A DNA stretch of 64,000 nt, from contig NZ_SCWE01000002.1 of assembly GCF_004359505.1 (NCBI RefSeq), forward strand, positions 62,001-126,000, given 5' to 3'. The position numbers and the translations under genes are program-made. This stretch comes from Macrococcus hajekii. GTDB taxonomy: Bacteria > Bacillota > Bacilli > Staphylococcales > Staphylococcaceae. Shown in pieces: positions 47,125 through 54,903 of the stretch. How positions within the stretch are numbered: position 1 is the stretch's first letter; each line of letters starts with the position of its first letter. The notes beneath the pieces were generated by a model that was not told the DNA's origin, made no database searches, and saw only the letters and a list, made by a program, of their open reading frames with translations.

Positions 47125-47383
47125 TGTGATGCTTAAAGATAGAACCGCCAAAAAAATTCAATTAACAGATGCCTGAGAAGTTGTACTCGCTGAAGGTCAG
47201 CGAATTCTGGACTCACTGGATGACTTATCATTACATCAATATGATTTAAAGAAAGGCTTTAATCAGCTCTATCCTGATATAAAAATTAAAATCTCACAGG
47301 ATGATTCTGAAAAAGTAAGACAGGATATCAACGACGGCACACTCAACCTAGGGATTGTTACCCTTAATTATTTTCCCTCATAA
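47120..47383 (+). pseudogene. LysR-family regulator remnant
   Basis: Plus-strand frame with pieces of a LysR regulator: KDRTAKKIQLTDA, a TGA in place of the usual Gly codon, EVVLAEGQRILDSLDDL, then LYPDIKIKISQDDSEKVRQDI and DGTLNLGIV, ending at TAA. The HTH start and most of the effector domain are lost. It probably regulated the CMD gene next to it. 46.8-47.45 kb holds no intact gene. Confidence 0.72.
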
Positions 47384-47406
47384 TTTAAGGACAGTTTAAT
47401 TTTATA

Positions 47407-47446
47407 TAAAAAGCTCTCTATACGATATTATCCGTATAGAGAGCAG
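47407..47446 (-). terminator. Terminator of the second ABC exporter
   Basis: 12-bp stem GCTCTCTATACG/CGTATAGAGAGC with TTTTTATA on the minus strand, just before the stop of the permease gene on the map. Confidence 0.87.
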
Positions 47447-47450
47447 TGGT

Positions 47451-48449
47451 TTAACTAGCGATATCCCGTTTATTAAAGATATATGCTGCGAGTGCCACAA
47501 TAACAATAAGTGCAATGATATTATAACCAAATGAAAACTCGTATGTCATATTTTTTACAGGTGGCATACCGGCAATATATTGATTCATTGACCAGTTAGC
47601 CGGCCAGAGATATTTAACAAGTTCTGTTTTTGAACTGATAAAATTGACTGCTAATGAACCAAGGAATAACAGTCCAAGTGCAATACCTTGTGCAGCTGCT
47701 GTATTTCTGAGTAGTACTGATAGCACGTAGGCAATCGTTGCTAAGATGATCACCATGATTAAGTCATTCATCATAATCTTGCCTAAATACGGCCAGAATT
47801 CAACCATCTTATAACCCCCAGTCTCTGCATCTGATACTGCTAGTTTAGATGTAGGGTTATGTTCCCTTGTAACAAGACCGATTATCGCGGCGACCCCGTA
47901 TGTGAAAGCAACAAAGATAAACGAAGTCAATAGTACGAATATATATTTAGAGAAGAAGATTTTAATTCTTGAAGCAGGTCGAATCATCAGCAGTTTAATC
48001 GTCCCTTGCTGATGCTCACGACTCATCATGCTACCTGCAATAACGATCACCATTAACGCAACTAAATTAATAAGAGGTGAAGTCTCAAGCAAATAACTAT
48101 ATAAGTTCTCCTTCGCAGGGGGCTGAACATTTTTTTCAAGATAAAAACTCAGTCTCGATAATTCCTGTTCGCTGTTTGCTTGAGTGATCGCTTCGTCAAA
48201 AGACATTTTACTCGGATCTTTTTTACTAATTTCAGCTACTTTATCACTTAATTCTTTAATATCTGCTTTGACCTCTGTCTTCCAGTCTTTACCGTAAGAT
48301 TTATTTTCCTCTGATTCACCCGTGGTAAATTGATTCAATGCGAGACCTAACATGAACATCAGTACAATGATAGCAAGCATCACCCAAGTGGCCGGTCGCA
48401 TAAAAAACTTAATCCATTCATTTTTTATCAGATTAAACATGCTGTTCAC
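47451..48449 (-). CDS. ABC-2 permease of a drug/bacteriocin exporter
   Basis: A 332-residue membrane protein: first helix at 17-36, then an extracellular loop of about 80 residues (KSYGKDWKTEVKADIKEL...), then five helices. MSREHQQGTIKLLMIRPASR (about 145-164) is the usual cytosolic loop of the ABC-2 class. It overlaps the ATPase gene by 17 nt. Related exporters (BcrB, YtrC/YdbJ neighbours) give resistance to cell-wall antibiotics; substrate not known here. Confidence 0.8.
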   Translation of the reverse strand: MNSMFNLIKNEWIKFFMRPATWVMLAIIVLMFMLGLALNQFTTGESEENKSYGKDWKTEVKADIKELSDKVAEISKKDPSKMSFDEAITQANSEQELSRLSFYLEKNVQPPAKENLYSYLLETSPLINLVALMVIVIAGSMMSREHQQGTIKLLMIRPASRIKIFFSKYIFVLLTSFIFVAFTYGVAAIIGLVTREHNPTSKLAVSDAETGGYKMVEFWPYLGKIMMNDLIMVIILATIAYVLSVLLRNTAAAQGIALGLLFLGSLAVNFISSKTELVKYLWPANWSMNQYIAGMPPVKNMTYEFSFGYNIIALIVIVALAAYIFNKRDIAS

Positions 48450-49350
48450 CTCCGGTCATTTTCAGGAATCGTTCTTCCAATGTTTCCTTGTTCATAACAA
48501 TGCTATAAACATCTACATCTGCCTTGACGAGTCCTCTGACAAGCTCAGGCACATCCTTCTGTTTCACTTGGACGACAAGACCATTCTCCTGCATAGATTG
48601 AATGCCGAGAGATGAAAAATAATGTTCCGCTGCATCTACAGGATAAACATCAAAACGATGTGTCACCACATCATTTGCTGTGCTAGTCTGGTGGACATCC
48701 TCTATACTGATCATCTGACCATGCTGAATGATACCAATACGATCACACATCATCTCCATCTCACTTAACAAGTGACTGGACACGATAACAGACAGACCTT
48801 CCTCGCGTGCCAGCTTACGGATATAATCGCGAATCTCTCTTATCCCCTGAGGATCAAGACCATTTGTCGGTTCATCCAGAATTAAAATAGAAGGATTATG
48901 CAAAAGCGCCTGAGCAAGACCAAGACGTTGACGCATACCTAGCGAATACTTCTTCACCTTATCTTTAATACTATGTTCAAGTCCCACCAACTTCACGACA
49001 CGATCAATATCCTCACGACTGACAGCCTTCTGCATACGGGCAAACTGCTTCAGATTTTCAAGACCCGATAAAAAAGGATATAATTCAGGATTCTCAACAA
49101 TCGCACCGACATGTTCCATCGCCTGGGCACGCTCTGTCGTAATCGGGTGGCCTAATATAGTAATATCACCAGCAGTCGGAGATGTCAGCCCGACAATCAT
49201 TCTAATGGTCGTTGTTTTACCAGCACCATTCGGTCCCAGAAAGCCAAACACCTCGCCCTTACGGACTGCGAAATTAACATCATTGATAATAGTACGCTTA
49301 CCAATATCCTTCTTTAAATGAGAAACGGAAAGACTAATATTCTCTTCCAA
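48433..49350 (-). CDS. ABC exporter ATP-binding protein (BcrA-like)
   Basis: A 305-residue ATPase: Walker A GPNGAGKTTTI (about 39-49), signature YSLGMRQRLGLAQAL, Walker B ILILDEPTNGLDP, H-loop SSHLLSEMEMMCD, and the C-terminal extension of bacitracin-type exporters. TTG start at 49350, 7 nt after AAAGGAGG; the ATG at 49380 lies before this ribosome site. Confidence 0.87.
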   Translation of the reverse strand: MEENISLSVSHLKKDIGKRTIINDVNFAVRKGEVFGFLGPNGAGKTTTIRMIVGLTSPTAGDITILGHPITTERAQAMEHVGAIVENPELYPFLSGLENLKQFARMQKAVSREDIDRVVKLVGLEHSIKDKVKKYSLGMRQRLGLAQALLHNPSILILDEPTNGLDPQGIREIRDYIRKLAREEGLSVIVSSHLLSEMEMMCDRIGIIQHGQMISIEDVHQTSTANDVVTHRFDVYPVDAAEHYFSSLGIQSMQENGLVVQVKQKDVPELVRGLVKADVDVYSIVMNKETLEERFLKMTGGEQHV

Positions 49351-49451
49351 AACATAACCTCCTTTTTCTTCACTGTACACAAAATCGGAAATATTTGTAA
49401 CCCAATTACTAGTAATTTAAGGAAACTTTAAGGTAAACAGGAAAATTAAAA

Positions 49452-49483
49452 GAAGCGAATCAGTAAATGATCAGCTTCTTTAG
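49452..49483 (-). terminator. Terminator of XRE regulator gene
   Basis: Stem AGAAGC.GATC/GAT..GCTTCT with TTTTAATTTT on the minus strand. Confidence 0.65.
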
Positions 49484-49489
49484 ATACCC

Positions 49490-50062
49490 TTAAAAGGCTT
49501 GGAACATTAAAACACTTATTAACATTATAACCGTTACAATTGCTGTGAATACGGTAACTATCAGAACTTTTTCTAATAAATATTTCTTCTTATCTCTGGG
49601 AATCTTATTTATTTTATGACCATTTTCCATAAACTCTAAAATCTCACGATACGTCTGAACATCATGTTTTTTCTTCAATCTTTCAATTTTAATGGCATAA
49701 TACATGCTTATAGCCCACAGGACTAAAGGTATCATAAAACCAAGGAATCCATCAGTATATTTGATTATTATACCGACGGATATAGCAGCCATCACCATAA
49801 ACCCTAACATCATATTTCCATACAAATCCATCTTGTTCTTGTCCACAACATTTTTCATTTCTACGACATCTCCTTTAACAAGTTCGTCTAAAGAAACGTT
49901 GAACAGAATACTCAGAGCAATCAAGTTCTGCAAGTCAGGATAACTTCTCTCATTCTCCCAATTTGATATCGTCTGACTAGATACATAAATCTTTTCAGCT
50001 AACTCAACTTGAGAGAGATTAAGCTCTTTCCTGAAATACTTGATTTGATTTCCTATGTTCAT
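49490..50062 (-). CDS. XRE-family regulator with membrane anchor
   Basis: A 190-residue protein: helix-turn-helix at about 3-58 (IKYFRKELNLSQVELAEKIYVSSQTISNWENERSYPDL in outline), linker, then three hydrophobic helices (about 86-103, 107-121 and 160-185). HTH regulators with a membrane tail often sit beside ABC exporters, here the BcrA-like one downstream. Start at 50062 after AAGGAG. Confidence 0.8.
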   Translation of the reverse strand: MNIGNQIKYFRKELNLSQVELAEKIYVSSQTISNWENERSYPDLQNLIALSILFNVSLDELVKGDVVEMKNVVDKNKMDLYGNMMLGFMVMAAISVGIIIKYTDGFLGFMIPLVLWAISMYYAIKIERLKKKHDVQTYREILEFMENGHKINKIPRDKKKYLLEKVLIVTVFTAIVTVIMLISVLMFQAF

Positions 50063-50220
50063 CTTCAACAGCTCCTTCACTTACGACAATAACTTGAAAA
50101 AACAGGTAACGCCATCCAATGTCTTTATAATTAGAGCTTTTAATGACTATAAAATGATTTATAGTTATTAATATGCGTATTTTTCCTTACATTTCCCAGA
50201 CAATGATCAGTGCATCAAAT

Positions 50221-50332
50221 TTGTAATCATAATATGTGCTGCTATATACGGCAGTATGACATCCAGCCGTTCAATCATCATCAAACAAGGCGGCCCTGCC
50301 ATACTCGCGCTTATCGTATTATTGCTGACTTA
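50221..50332 (+). pseudogene. Hydrophobic gene fragment
   Basis: An open plus-strand frame of about 37 codons (VIICAAIYGSMTSSRSIIIKQGG...LALIVLLLT) ends at TAG just before a terminator. It could be the tail of a membrane protein. Otherwise 50.06-50.38 kb holds nothing recognisable. Confidence 0.3.
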
Positions 50333-50336
50333 GGAG

Positions 50337-50372
50337 CAGACAGACTCACATCGGGTTTGTCTTTTTTATTTT
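50337..50372 (+). terminator. Terminator before the Zur-controlled GTPase
   Basis: Stem AGACAGAC/GTTTGTCT around CATCGG, followed by TTTTTTATTTT on the plus strand. Confidence 0.6.
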
Positions 50373-50382
50373 GTATCCTGCT

Positions 50383-50411
50383 TTGTGGGCAGCGTCGAAC
50401 TATGTTATATT
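50383..50411 (+). promoter_or_regulatory. Promoter of the COG0523 GTPase
   Basis: TTGTGG (50383-50388), 17-nt spacer, TATATT (50406-50411), directly before the Zur box. Confidence 0.65.
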
Positions 50412-50412
50412 T

Positions 50413-50434
50413 TAAATCGTAACATTACGATTTA
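50413..50434 (+). promoter_or_regulatory. Zur box of the COG0523 GTPase
   Basis: TAAATCGTAACATTACGATTTA is a perfect 22-bp palindrome of the Zur type. It lies between -10 and the TTG start and would block transcription when zinc is sufficient. Confidence 0.92.
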
Positions 50435-50447
50435 TAGAGGTGTTCAT

Positions 50448-51347
50448 TTGGATATTATTATATTAGGCGGATTTCTTGGTTCAGGTAAAACAACGCTTCT
50501 CCAGCAACTTCTACAATATCAGCAGTCACAAGGATTAAAAACATATGTGCTGATGAATGAATTTGGACAGTATTCTGTCGACCATCTACTCGTAGATGAC
50601 GATGTTCCACTTAAAAAGTTGCTTAATGGCTGCATCTGCTGCGACTTGAAAGTAGACGTTGAGATACAGCTGCATCAACTCTATCTGCTACATCAACCTG
50701 ACTGCATTATTATAGAAAGCAGCGGTGTCGCGCATCCAGTTGAAATACTGGACGCTTGCCTGTCACCAGTACTTGCACCCTTCACCACCATTAAAGCATT
50801 GATCGGTGTTATAGATGGCACTCTGATTCAACGATTCAGCATCCTAACAGCAGATATTAAACAGCTGCTGATTGAACAGATCAAATACTGCTCGACTCTA
50901 CTGATCAATAAAAGCGACCAGTTAGGCGACGAGCTGGAGAAAGTTATTTCAGACGTCAGACAGATTGCATCTACCAATCAAATAATAGAAACACAATACT
51001 GTCAGCTGGATGATATTAATGTGCTCTTTAAAAATTCAGTATCATCGGATTACGAAACGACCAGCAGACGTTCTCATAGCGGTATCAAATCAATCAGCTG
51101 TAAACTAGGTCGACCACTTGATGCCGAGCAGTTCGCAGAGTGGCTCGAACAATTGCCATCCTCCATCTTCCGGATTAAGGGCATTCTATCCTTCACAGAA
51201 AAACCGGATACTCTATATCTTGTGCAATATACAAATGGGACTATAGAAACACGGGAAATCCCCATCAAAATTCCACCTTACCTCGTCATTATCGGTGAAC
51301 AAATGGATAAAGAAAGTATCAAAGATGAAATCGAACACATGCAGTAA
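50448..51347 (+). CDS. Zinc-responsive COG0523/CobW-type GTPase metallochaperone
   Basis: A 299-residue G3E GTPase. Walker A GGFLGSGKTTLL (about 8-19), the metal site GCICCDL (CxCC, about 62-68), ESSGVAHP in the switch/Walker B region, and NKSDQLGD as base-recognition motif. The C-terminal CobW_C domain (about 205-295) is present. TTG start at 50448, just after the Zur box; the longer frame from 50385 runs through the promoter. Such proteins (YciC, ZagA) insert zinc into client enzymes when zinc is scarce. Confidence 0.88.
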   Translation: MDIIILGGFLGSGKTTLLQQLLQYQQSQGLKTYVLMNEFGQYSVDHLLVDDDVPLKKLLNGCICCDLKVDVEIQLHQLYLLHQPDCIIIESSGVAHPVEILDACLSPVLAPFTTIKALIGVIDGTLIQRFSILTADIKQLLIEQIKYCSTLLINKSDQLGDELEKVISDVRQIASTNQIIETQYCQLDDINVLFKNSVSSDYETTSRRSHSGIKSISCKLGRPLDAEQFAEWLEQLPSSIFRIKGILSFTEKPDTLYLVQYTNGTIETREIPIKIPPYLVIIGEQMDKESIKDEIEHMQ

Positions 51348-51364
51348 TAGTTCACAATGAGTTC

Positions 51365-51393
51365 TTTACAGTTCAAAAAAATTTTGTTAAAAT
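51365..51393 (+). promoter_or_regulatory. Candidate promoter after the GTPase gene
   Basis: TTTACA (51365-51370), 17-nt spacer, TAAAAT (51388-51393), just before a Zur-like box. No long ORF follows. Confidence 0.45.
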
Positions 51394-51394
51394 A

Positions 51395-51417
51395 TAAAAC
51401 GTAATGATTACGCATTA
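51395..51417 (+). promoter_or_regulatory. Third Zur-like box
   Basis: TAAAACGTAATGATTACGCATTA matches TAAATCGTAATnATTACGATTTA in 20 of 23 places, with both central half-sites intact. Confidence 0.65.
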
Positions 51418-51458
51418 ATATATATGCTAACATTACTCTTTTTCATGCGACAAAAAAA

Positions 51459-51484
51459 GGGCGACTCCCAGCGCCCTTTTTTTA
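51459..51484. terminator. Terminator after Zur-like box
   Basis: Stem GGGCG/CGCCC with AAAAAAA and TTTTTTT on either side. About 45-65 nt after the third Zur-like box. Confidence 0.8.
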
Positions 51485-51507
51485 TATGAATTTTTATTAT
51501 TTCTATA

Positions 51508-51540
51508 CAAAAACCCTCCAGCTTCTGCTGAAGAGTTCGA
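51508..51540 (-). terminator. yczE-like gene terminator
   Basis: Stem CTTCAGC/GCTGGAG with GGGTTTTTGT on the minus strand. Confidence 0.7.
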
Positions 51541-51548
51541 TACATCTA

Positions 51549-52172
51549 TTAAATATCCACTTCTGCCGCATAACGATTAAGCAATTGTCTCGTATGGGGT
51601 AGCCAGAGCTGGATTAAAGGTCCCATCGCAAAGGTTACGATAATAGTTCCTACAGAGACAGGTCCTCCTAACAGGTAACCTGCCACCATCACGACCACTT
51701 CCATAAATGTTCGTGCGGTTTTCAGATCCATCGGTGTGCGTTCAACAAGCAGCATCATAAAGGAATCACGAGGTCCTGCTCCTAACTGAGGTGTGATATA
51801 TAACGCAATCCCAAAGGTCAGTATAGTAACGCCTATAATATACACTACTAGCTGCATAAACGTTCCATGTACTTCCGGCAGTATGTGATTGAATACATCT
51901 ATAAATATACCGAGTGTCAGCATGTTAACATAGACACCTATTTTCGGCCACTCTCGGTTCAATAGGAATGTGATAAAGATAATAATAAGACCAATGATGA
52001 TACTCCACATTCCGATAGACAGACCTAAGTTCTTCCACAATCCATAATGGAAAACATCCCAGCTACTGAGACCGAACTGACTGCCCCTCAGCATCATCGC
52101 AATACCTGCGCCCATAATCGTTAAACCTGTTACAAAAAATAACCAACGTACTTTATAATGTCCTCTATACAT
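51549..52172 (-). CDS. YczE-family membrane protein
   Basis: A 207-residue protein with five hydrophobic helices. The motifs GAGIAMMLRGSQFGLSSWDVFHYGL (about 21-45 in outline) and YITPQLGAGPRDSFMMLL (about 123-140) repeat the G-GP/SxWD pattern of YczE/YitT-like proteins. Function unknown; relatives lie near peptide-synthesis or transport genes in Bacillus. Own terminator; no RBS stronger than the weak upstream GA-rich tract seen. Confidence 0.75.
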   Translation of the reverse strand: MYRGHYKVRWLFFVTGLTIMGAGIAMMLRGSQFGLSSWDVFHYGLWKNLGLSIGMWSIIIGLIIIFITFLLNREWPKIGVYVNMLTLGIFIDVFNHILPEVHGTFMQLVVYIIGVTILTFGIALYITPQLGAGPRDSFMMLLVERTPMDLKTARTFMEVVVMVAGYLLGGPVSVGTIIVTFAMGPLIQLWLPHTRQLLNRYAAEVDI

Positions 52173-52400
52173 AAATGAAGCCTACCTTACTCTTAATTAA
52201 AGCATCTTGATAAGTGACAAAAATATCATCATTTTAAATCCTTATACAAAATGGCATATGGACATCTTAACACTAATGACAGCCTTTTAAAGAAATAATG
52301 CTTAGTCAATAGCTCACCAGCAGCATGATAGAATTCAAATATTTGAAAGCTATTTCCAGGCATACTACAATAATAGTAACTCAGAAAGGATGTTGATATC

Positions 52401-53027
52401 ATGGATATATTTATCGTAGGTGGCAGCGGACGAGTAGGATTAGAACTGGCGAAATCACTCAGTGACAAGAATCATAACGTCACAGTAGGCAGCCGTTCTC
52501 CAGAGAAAATTGAAACAGATGGTTTCCATACAGCTAAGCTGGACTTAACACAGTCCGTTGCAGAAGCAGCAGAATCAATCGGTAAAGTAGACCTCATCTA
52601 CTTCGTTGCAGGCTCACGAGGCAAAGACTTACTGCAGATTGATGCATTCGGTGCAGTGAAAACGATGCTTGCAGCAGAGAAAAATAATATCAAACGCTAT
52701 ATCATGCTGAGTGCATATGAATCACTCAACCCAGATGCATGGGAAGAGAAACCATATAGTGACTTAAAAGAATATTACCAGGCTAAGTACTTAGCAGATA
52801 AATACTTAATGGACAGCACGAAACTGGACTGGACCATCTTGCAGGCAGTTGCCTTAGAGGAAGAGGAAGGTAACGGTAAAGGTGATCATGCAACAGAACA
52901 ATCCGTTGCAATACCAGACGTAGGACTTGCCCTAGCAGAACTCGCTGAACAAGATAATACGATCGGTAAAGTCGTGACAATCAGTAATGGTGATAAAGAC
53001 ATCACTTCATTATTTAAAGATGCATAA
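52401..53027 (+). CDS. NAD(P)-binding SDR-like protein (YwnB/YhfK type)
   Basis: A 208-residue atypical short-chain dehydrogenase: IFIVGGSGRVGLELAKSL as nucleotide loop (about 3-20), VGSRSPEKIET, VDLIYFVAGSRGKDLLQIDAFGAV, and the SAYESLNP / YYQAKYLADKYL catalytic stretch (Tyr and Lys about 128-132). It likely reduces a quinone or small carbonyl, or senses NADPH. RBS AGAAAGGA. It is the last core gene before the rpsI attachment repeats. Confidence 0.8.
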   Translation: MDIFIVGGSGRVGLELAKSLSDKNHNVTVGSRSPEKIETDGFHTAKLDLTQSVAEAAESIGKVDLIYFVAGSRGKDLLQIDAFGAVKTMLAAEKNNIKRYIMLSAYESLNPDAWEEKPYSDLKEYYQAKYLADKYLMDSTKLDWTILQAVALEEEEGNGKGDHATEQSVAIPDVGLALAELAEQDNTIGKVVTISNGDKDITSLFKDA

Positions 53028-53034
53028 AAGAAGA

Positions 53035-53075
53035 AACACGCCTGTTGATCAGAAGATCAATGGGCGTGTTTTTGT
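53035..53075 (+). terminator. Terminator after the SDR-like gene
   Basis: Stem AACACGCCTGTTGATC/GATCAATGGGCGTGTT (one mismatch) followed by TTTTTG. Confidence 0.87.
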
Positions 53076-53246
53076 TGTGGAAAGCGTTATTTATTCATTT
53101 CTTGGATTACAAGAATTGCTACATATAGAATGACAATTTTTTCTTTGTGCAGGATAATTTATAAATTTCATTAGTAAAATAATAAATATTTAAGTGTATT
53201 TTTGGAAAGACTTGAAAATAAGTAAATAATACTTTTTTTAAAAAAA

Positions 53247-53276
53247 GCACTCCCCGAATAATTTCGAGAAGTGCTG
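53247..53276 (-). terminator. rpsI-type terminator, first copy
   Basis: Hairpin AGCACTTCTCGAAATTAT..., with TTTTTTT on the minus strand, right after the rpsI-tail repeat. It is the natural end of rpsI moved here with the attachment site. Confidence 0.75.
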
Positions 53277-53292
53277 TAAACGTTGATATAAT

Positions 53293-53360
53293 AACGATAT
53301 TAACGTTTTGAGAACTGTGGTGAACGACGAGCGCCTTTAAGACCTGGTTTTTTACGTTCA
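53293..53360 (-). repeat. rpsI 3'-end attachment repeat, left copy
   Basis: A 68-bp sequence identical to 59927-59994. On the minus strand it encodes the last 19 residues of ribosomal protein S9 (ERKKPGLKGARR...QFSKR) and the stop. Upstream of it there is no rpsI body. It marks the outer boundary of inserted islands with the core chromosome. Confidence 0.9.
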
Positions 53361-53464
53361 GAAATTCATGAAGTTTCAGGTGTAGCCCTATAGTGTCTTA
53401 AGCCTTGATATTAAAGGATTTATAAAAATCAGGATATCATTAAAAATCACTCAATTTCACAAAA

Positions 53465-53486
53465 GGGTAGTTAAAAGGTAGTTAAT
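53465..53486. repeat. Direct repeats near attachment site, left
   Basis: GGGTAGTTAAAAGGTAGTTAAT: two tandem units. Similar repeats occur at 59834-59856 and 60099-60127. They may be arm-type integrase sites. Confidence 0.5.
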
Positions 53487-53639
53487 AATCTGCTGGTCGG
53501 CAGTAATATTAATGTATTTAATTATAACTCTTTTTTTAATATTATTACAACTTCATAGTATATAAATAGCCTTCTTATAATACATCTTATGTAAACTAAA
53601 TATTAAAATTATTTTGTGATATAATCTATGAGTCATCTA

Positions 53640-53681
53640 CTTTCCGTTAGATGAATAATTTAACGGAAGGAGGTGTTACTT
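53640..53681 (+). promoter_or_regulatory. Upstream helix covering the toxin ribosome site
   Basis: CTTTCCGTTA and TAACGGAAGG can pair around GATGAATAATT, taking in the bases just before and part of the GGAGG ribosome site of the small hydrophobic ORF. In Fst RNAs such a helix delays translation. Confidence 0.5.
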
Positions 53682-53870
53682 GTGGTTGATTACTTCGTTG
53701 GTACAATCTGTACAATTATTAGTAGTTGCACAGTTGCTTACTTTACTTATTGGCTAAATAGTAAAGACGAGCAAAATAAGTGGGTGCCAAAACTCACTAA
53801 AAACCCCATTTCTAGAAGGACAGAAAAGGGGGGTGTAGCTATAATTGGTACTTTAGTTAAAAAAGTTTAA
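53682..53870 (+). CDS. Fst-like type I toxin candidate
   Basis: GTG at 53682, 8 nt after GGAGG, begins a hydrophobic peptide VVDYFVGTICTIISSCTVAY followed by FTYWLNSKDEQNK. One membrane helix plus WLxxK and charged tail is the pattern of staphylococcal Fst toxins from plasmid par loci. The frame runs on through an inverted repeat to 62 residues, longer than the usual 30-35. No antisense RNA has been proved. The first GTG at 53673 is too close to the ribosome site. Confidence 0.55.
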   Translation: MVDYFVGTICTIISSCTVAYFTYWLNSKDEQNKWVPKLTKNPISRRTEKGGVAIIGTLVKKV

Positions 53871-53951
53871 TATACTTAACTTAGAATTTCAGAGCTAGTC
53901 ACATTCTACACATCGTATCTTTTTATTTGAAGTTATGAATCAAAACTTTAT

Positions 53952-54884
53952 TTATACCATATTAATATTAATTTTTTCTAATTCATGAATTTTAAATTCA
54001 TTCTTTATTTTTTGATTATCAATCACATTTAAATAATTAAAAATATCACTTTCTCTTAAATTCAGTTCTTGGCTGAAGAACATATATTCTTCCCCCATAG
54101 AAGGTTTTGCTATAGAATAATTTAAATTATACTTTATACTCCTATATTCTTCTCCATACATTTGAAATATATTTGGTGAAATATCATAAGTAAGAATCCA
54201 CAAGCGTTTTTTCATTTTAGTTTTTATCAGATTGGACAGCTCTAAATGATTCTCATGGATATAAAAGTTTGTATAAAGACTAGGACCTTTTTGATAGTAA
54301 GGAGGATCAAAAAAGGTAAATGAATTTTTAGTTTTCATTATATTTTGATTAATAAAATCTTTAGCATCTTTATTAGTTAATACTACACTTGACGAATACT
54401 TTGATATTTTATATATTTTGTCTATTATAGATTCTTTATTGAAACGACAATCTATTAAGTAATTTCCATCTTGTTTTTTCCCTCCGATTACCCCAGCTTT
54501 AATAATTCCCGATCTATTAGTTCTATTTAAAAATAAAGTTGAAAATCCTAATTGCAAAAGATCTAATTCACTGTCAAGTTTTTTCTTTTGTACCTCTTTT
54601 TGTTTATACCATTCATCTATTGTTACAGGTGTTTCTTCAATTAACTTTATGAAACTGTCTGTATTATTAAATACACAATACCAAAACGCGTAGATTGATT
54701 TGTCATAGTCATTAATCGTGATTTTCTTTACATCATTATTTAAAAGTAACTTTATTGCTACTCCTGCTCCACCGGCATATGGTTCAATGTAATGATTACA
54801 TCCATTTAATTCTATCAAACTCTTAATAAAGCCATACGTTTTTACTTTTCCACCCGGGTATCTTAATGGACTATAATTATTCAT
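53952..54884 (-). CDS. D12-class DNA adenine methyltransferase
   Basis: A 310-residue N6-adenine methylase of the Dam/DpnM class. AdoMet motif PLRYPGGKVKTYGFIKSLI at the start (about 5-23), IEPYAGGAGVAIKLL (about 34-48), DYDKSIYAFW, and catalytic FFDPPYYQKGPSLYTNFY (about 190-207). The recognition site cannot be told; GATC is common in the class. Start at 54884 after AAAGGAGG, 19 nt after the ATPase gene, so the two form an operon. Very AT-rich. Confidence 0.88.
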   Translation of the reverse strand: MNNYSPLRYPGGKVKTYGFIKSLIELNGCNHYIEPYAGGAGVAIKLLLNNDVKKITINDYDKSIYAFWYCVFNNTDSFIKLIEETPVTIDEWYKQKEVQKKKLDSELDLLQLGFSTLFLNRTNRSGIIKAGVIGGKKQDGNYLIDCRFNKESIIDKIYKISKYSSSVVLTNKDAKDFINQNIMKTKNSFTFFDPPYYQKGPSLYTNFYIHENHLELSNLIKTKMKKRLWILTYDISPNIFQMYGEEYRSIKYNLNYSIAKPSMGEEYMFFSQELNLRESDIFNYLNVIDNQKIKNEFKIHELEKININMV

Positions 54885-54903
54885 ATTGCCTCCTTTCTTA
54901 GAT

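Noticed and set aside
50385-50447. Longer start of the COG0523 GTPase
   Set aside because: It would place the promoter and Zur box inside the coding region. The family starts just before the GGFLGSGKTT motif, which fits the TTG at 50448.
53293-53360. rpsI as a real gene at either repeat
   Set aside because: Only the last 19 codons are present at each place; upstream sequence does not continue S9.
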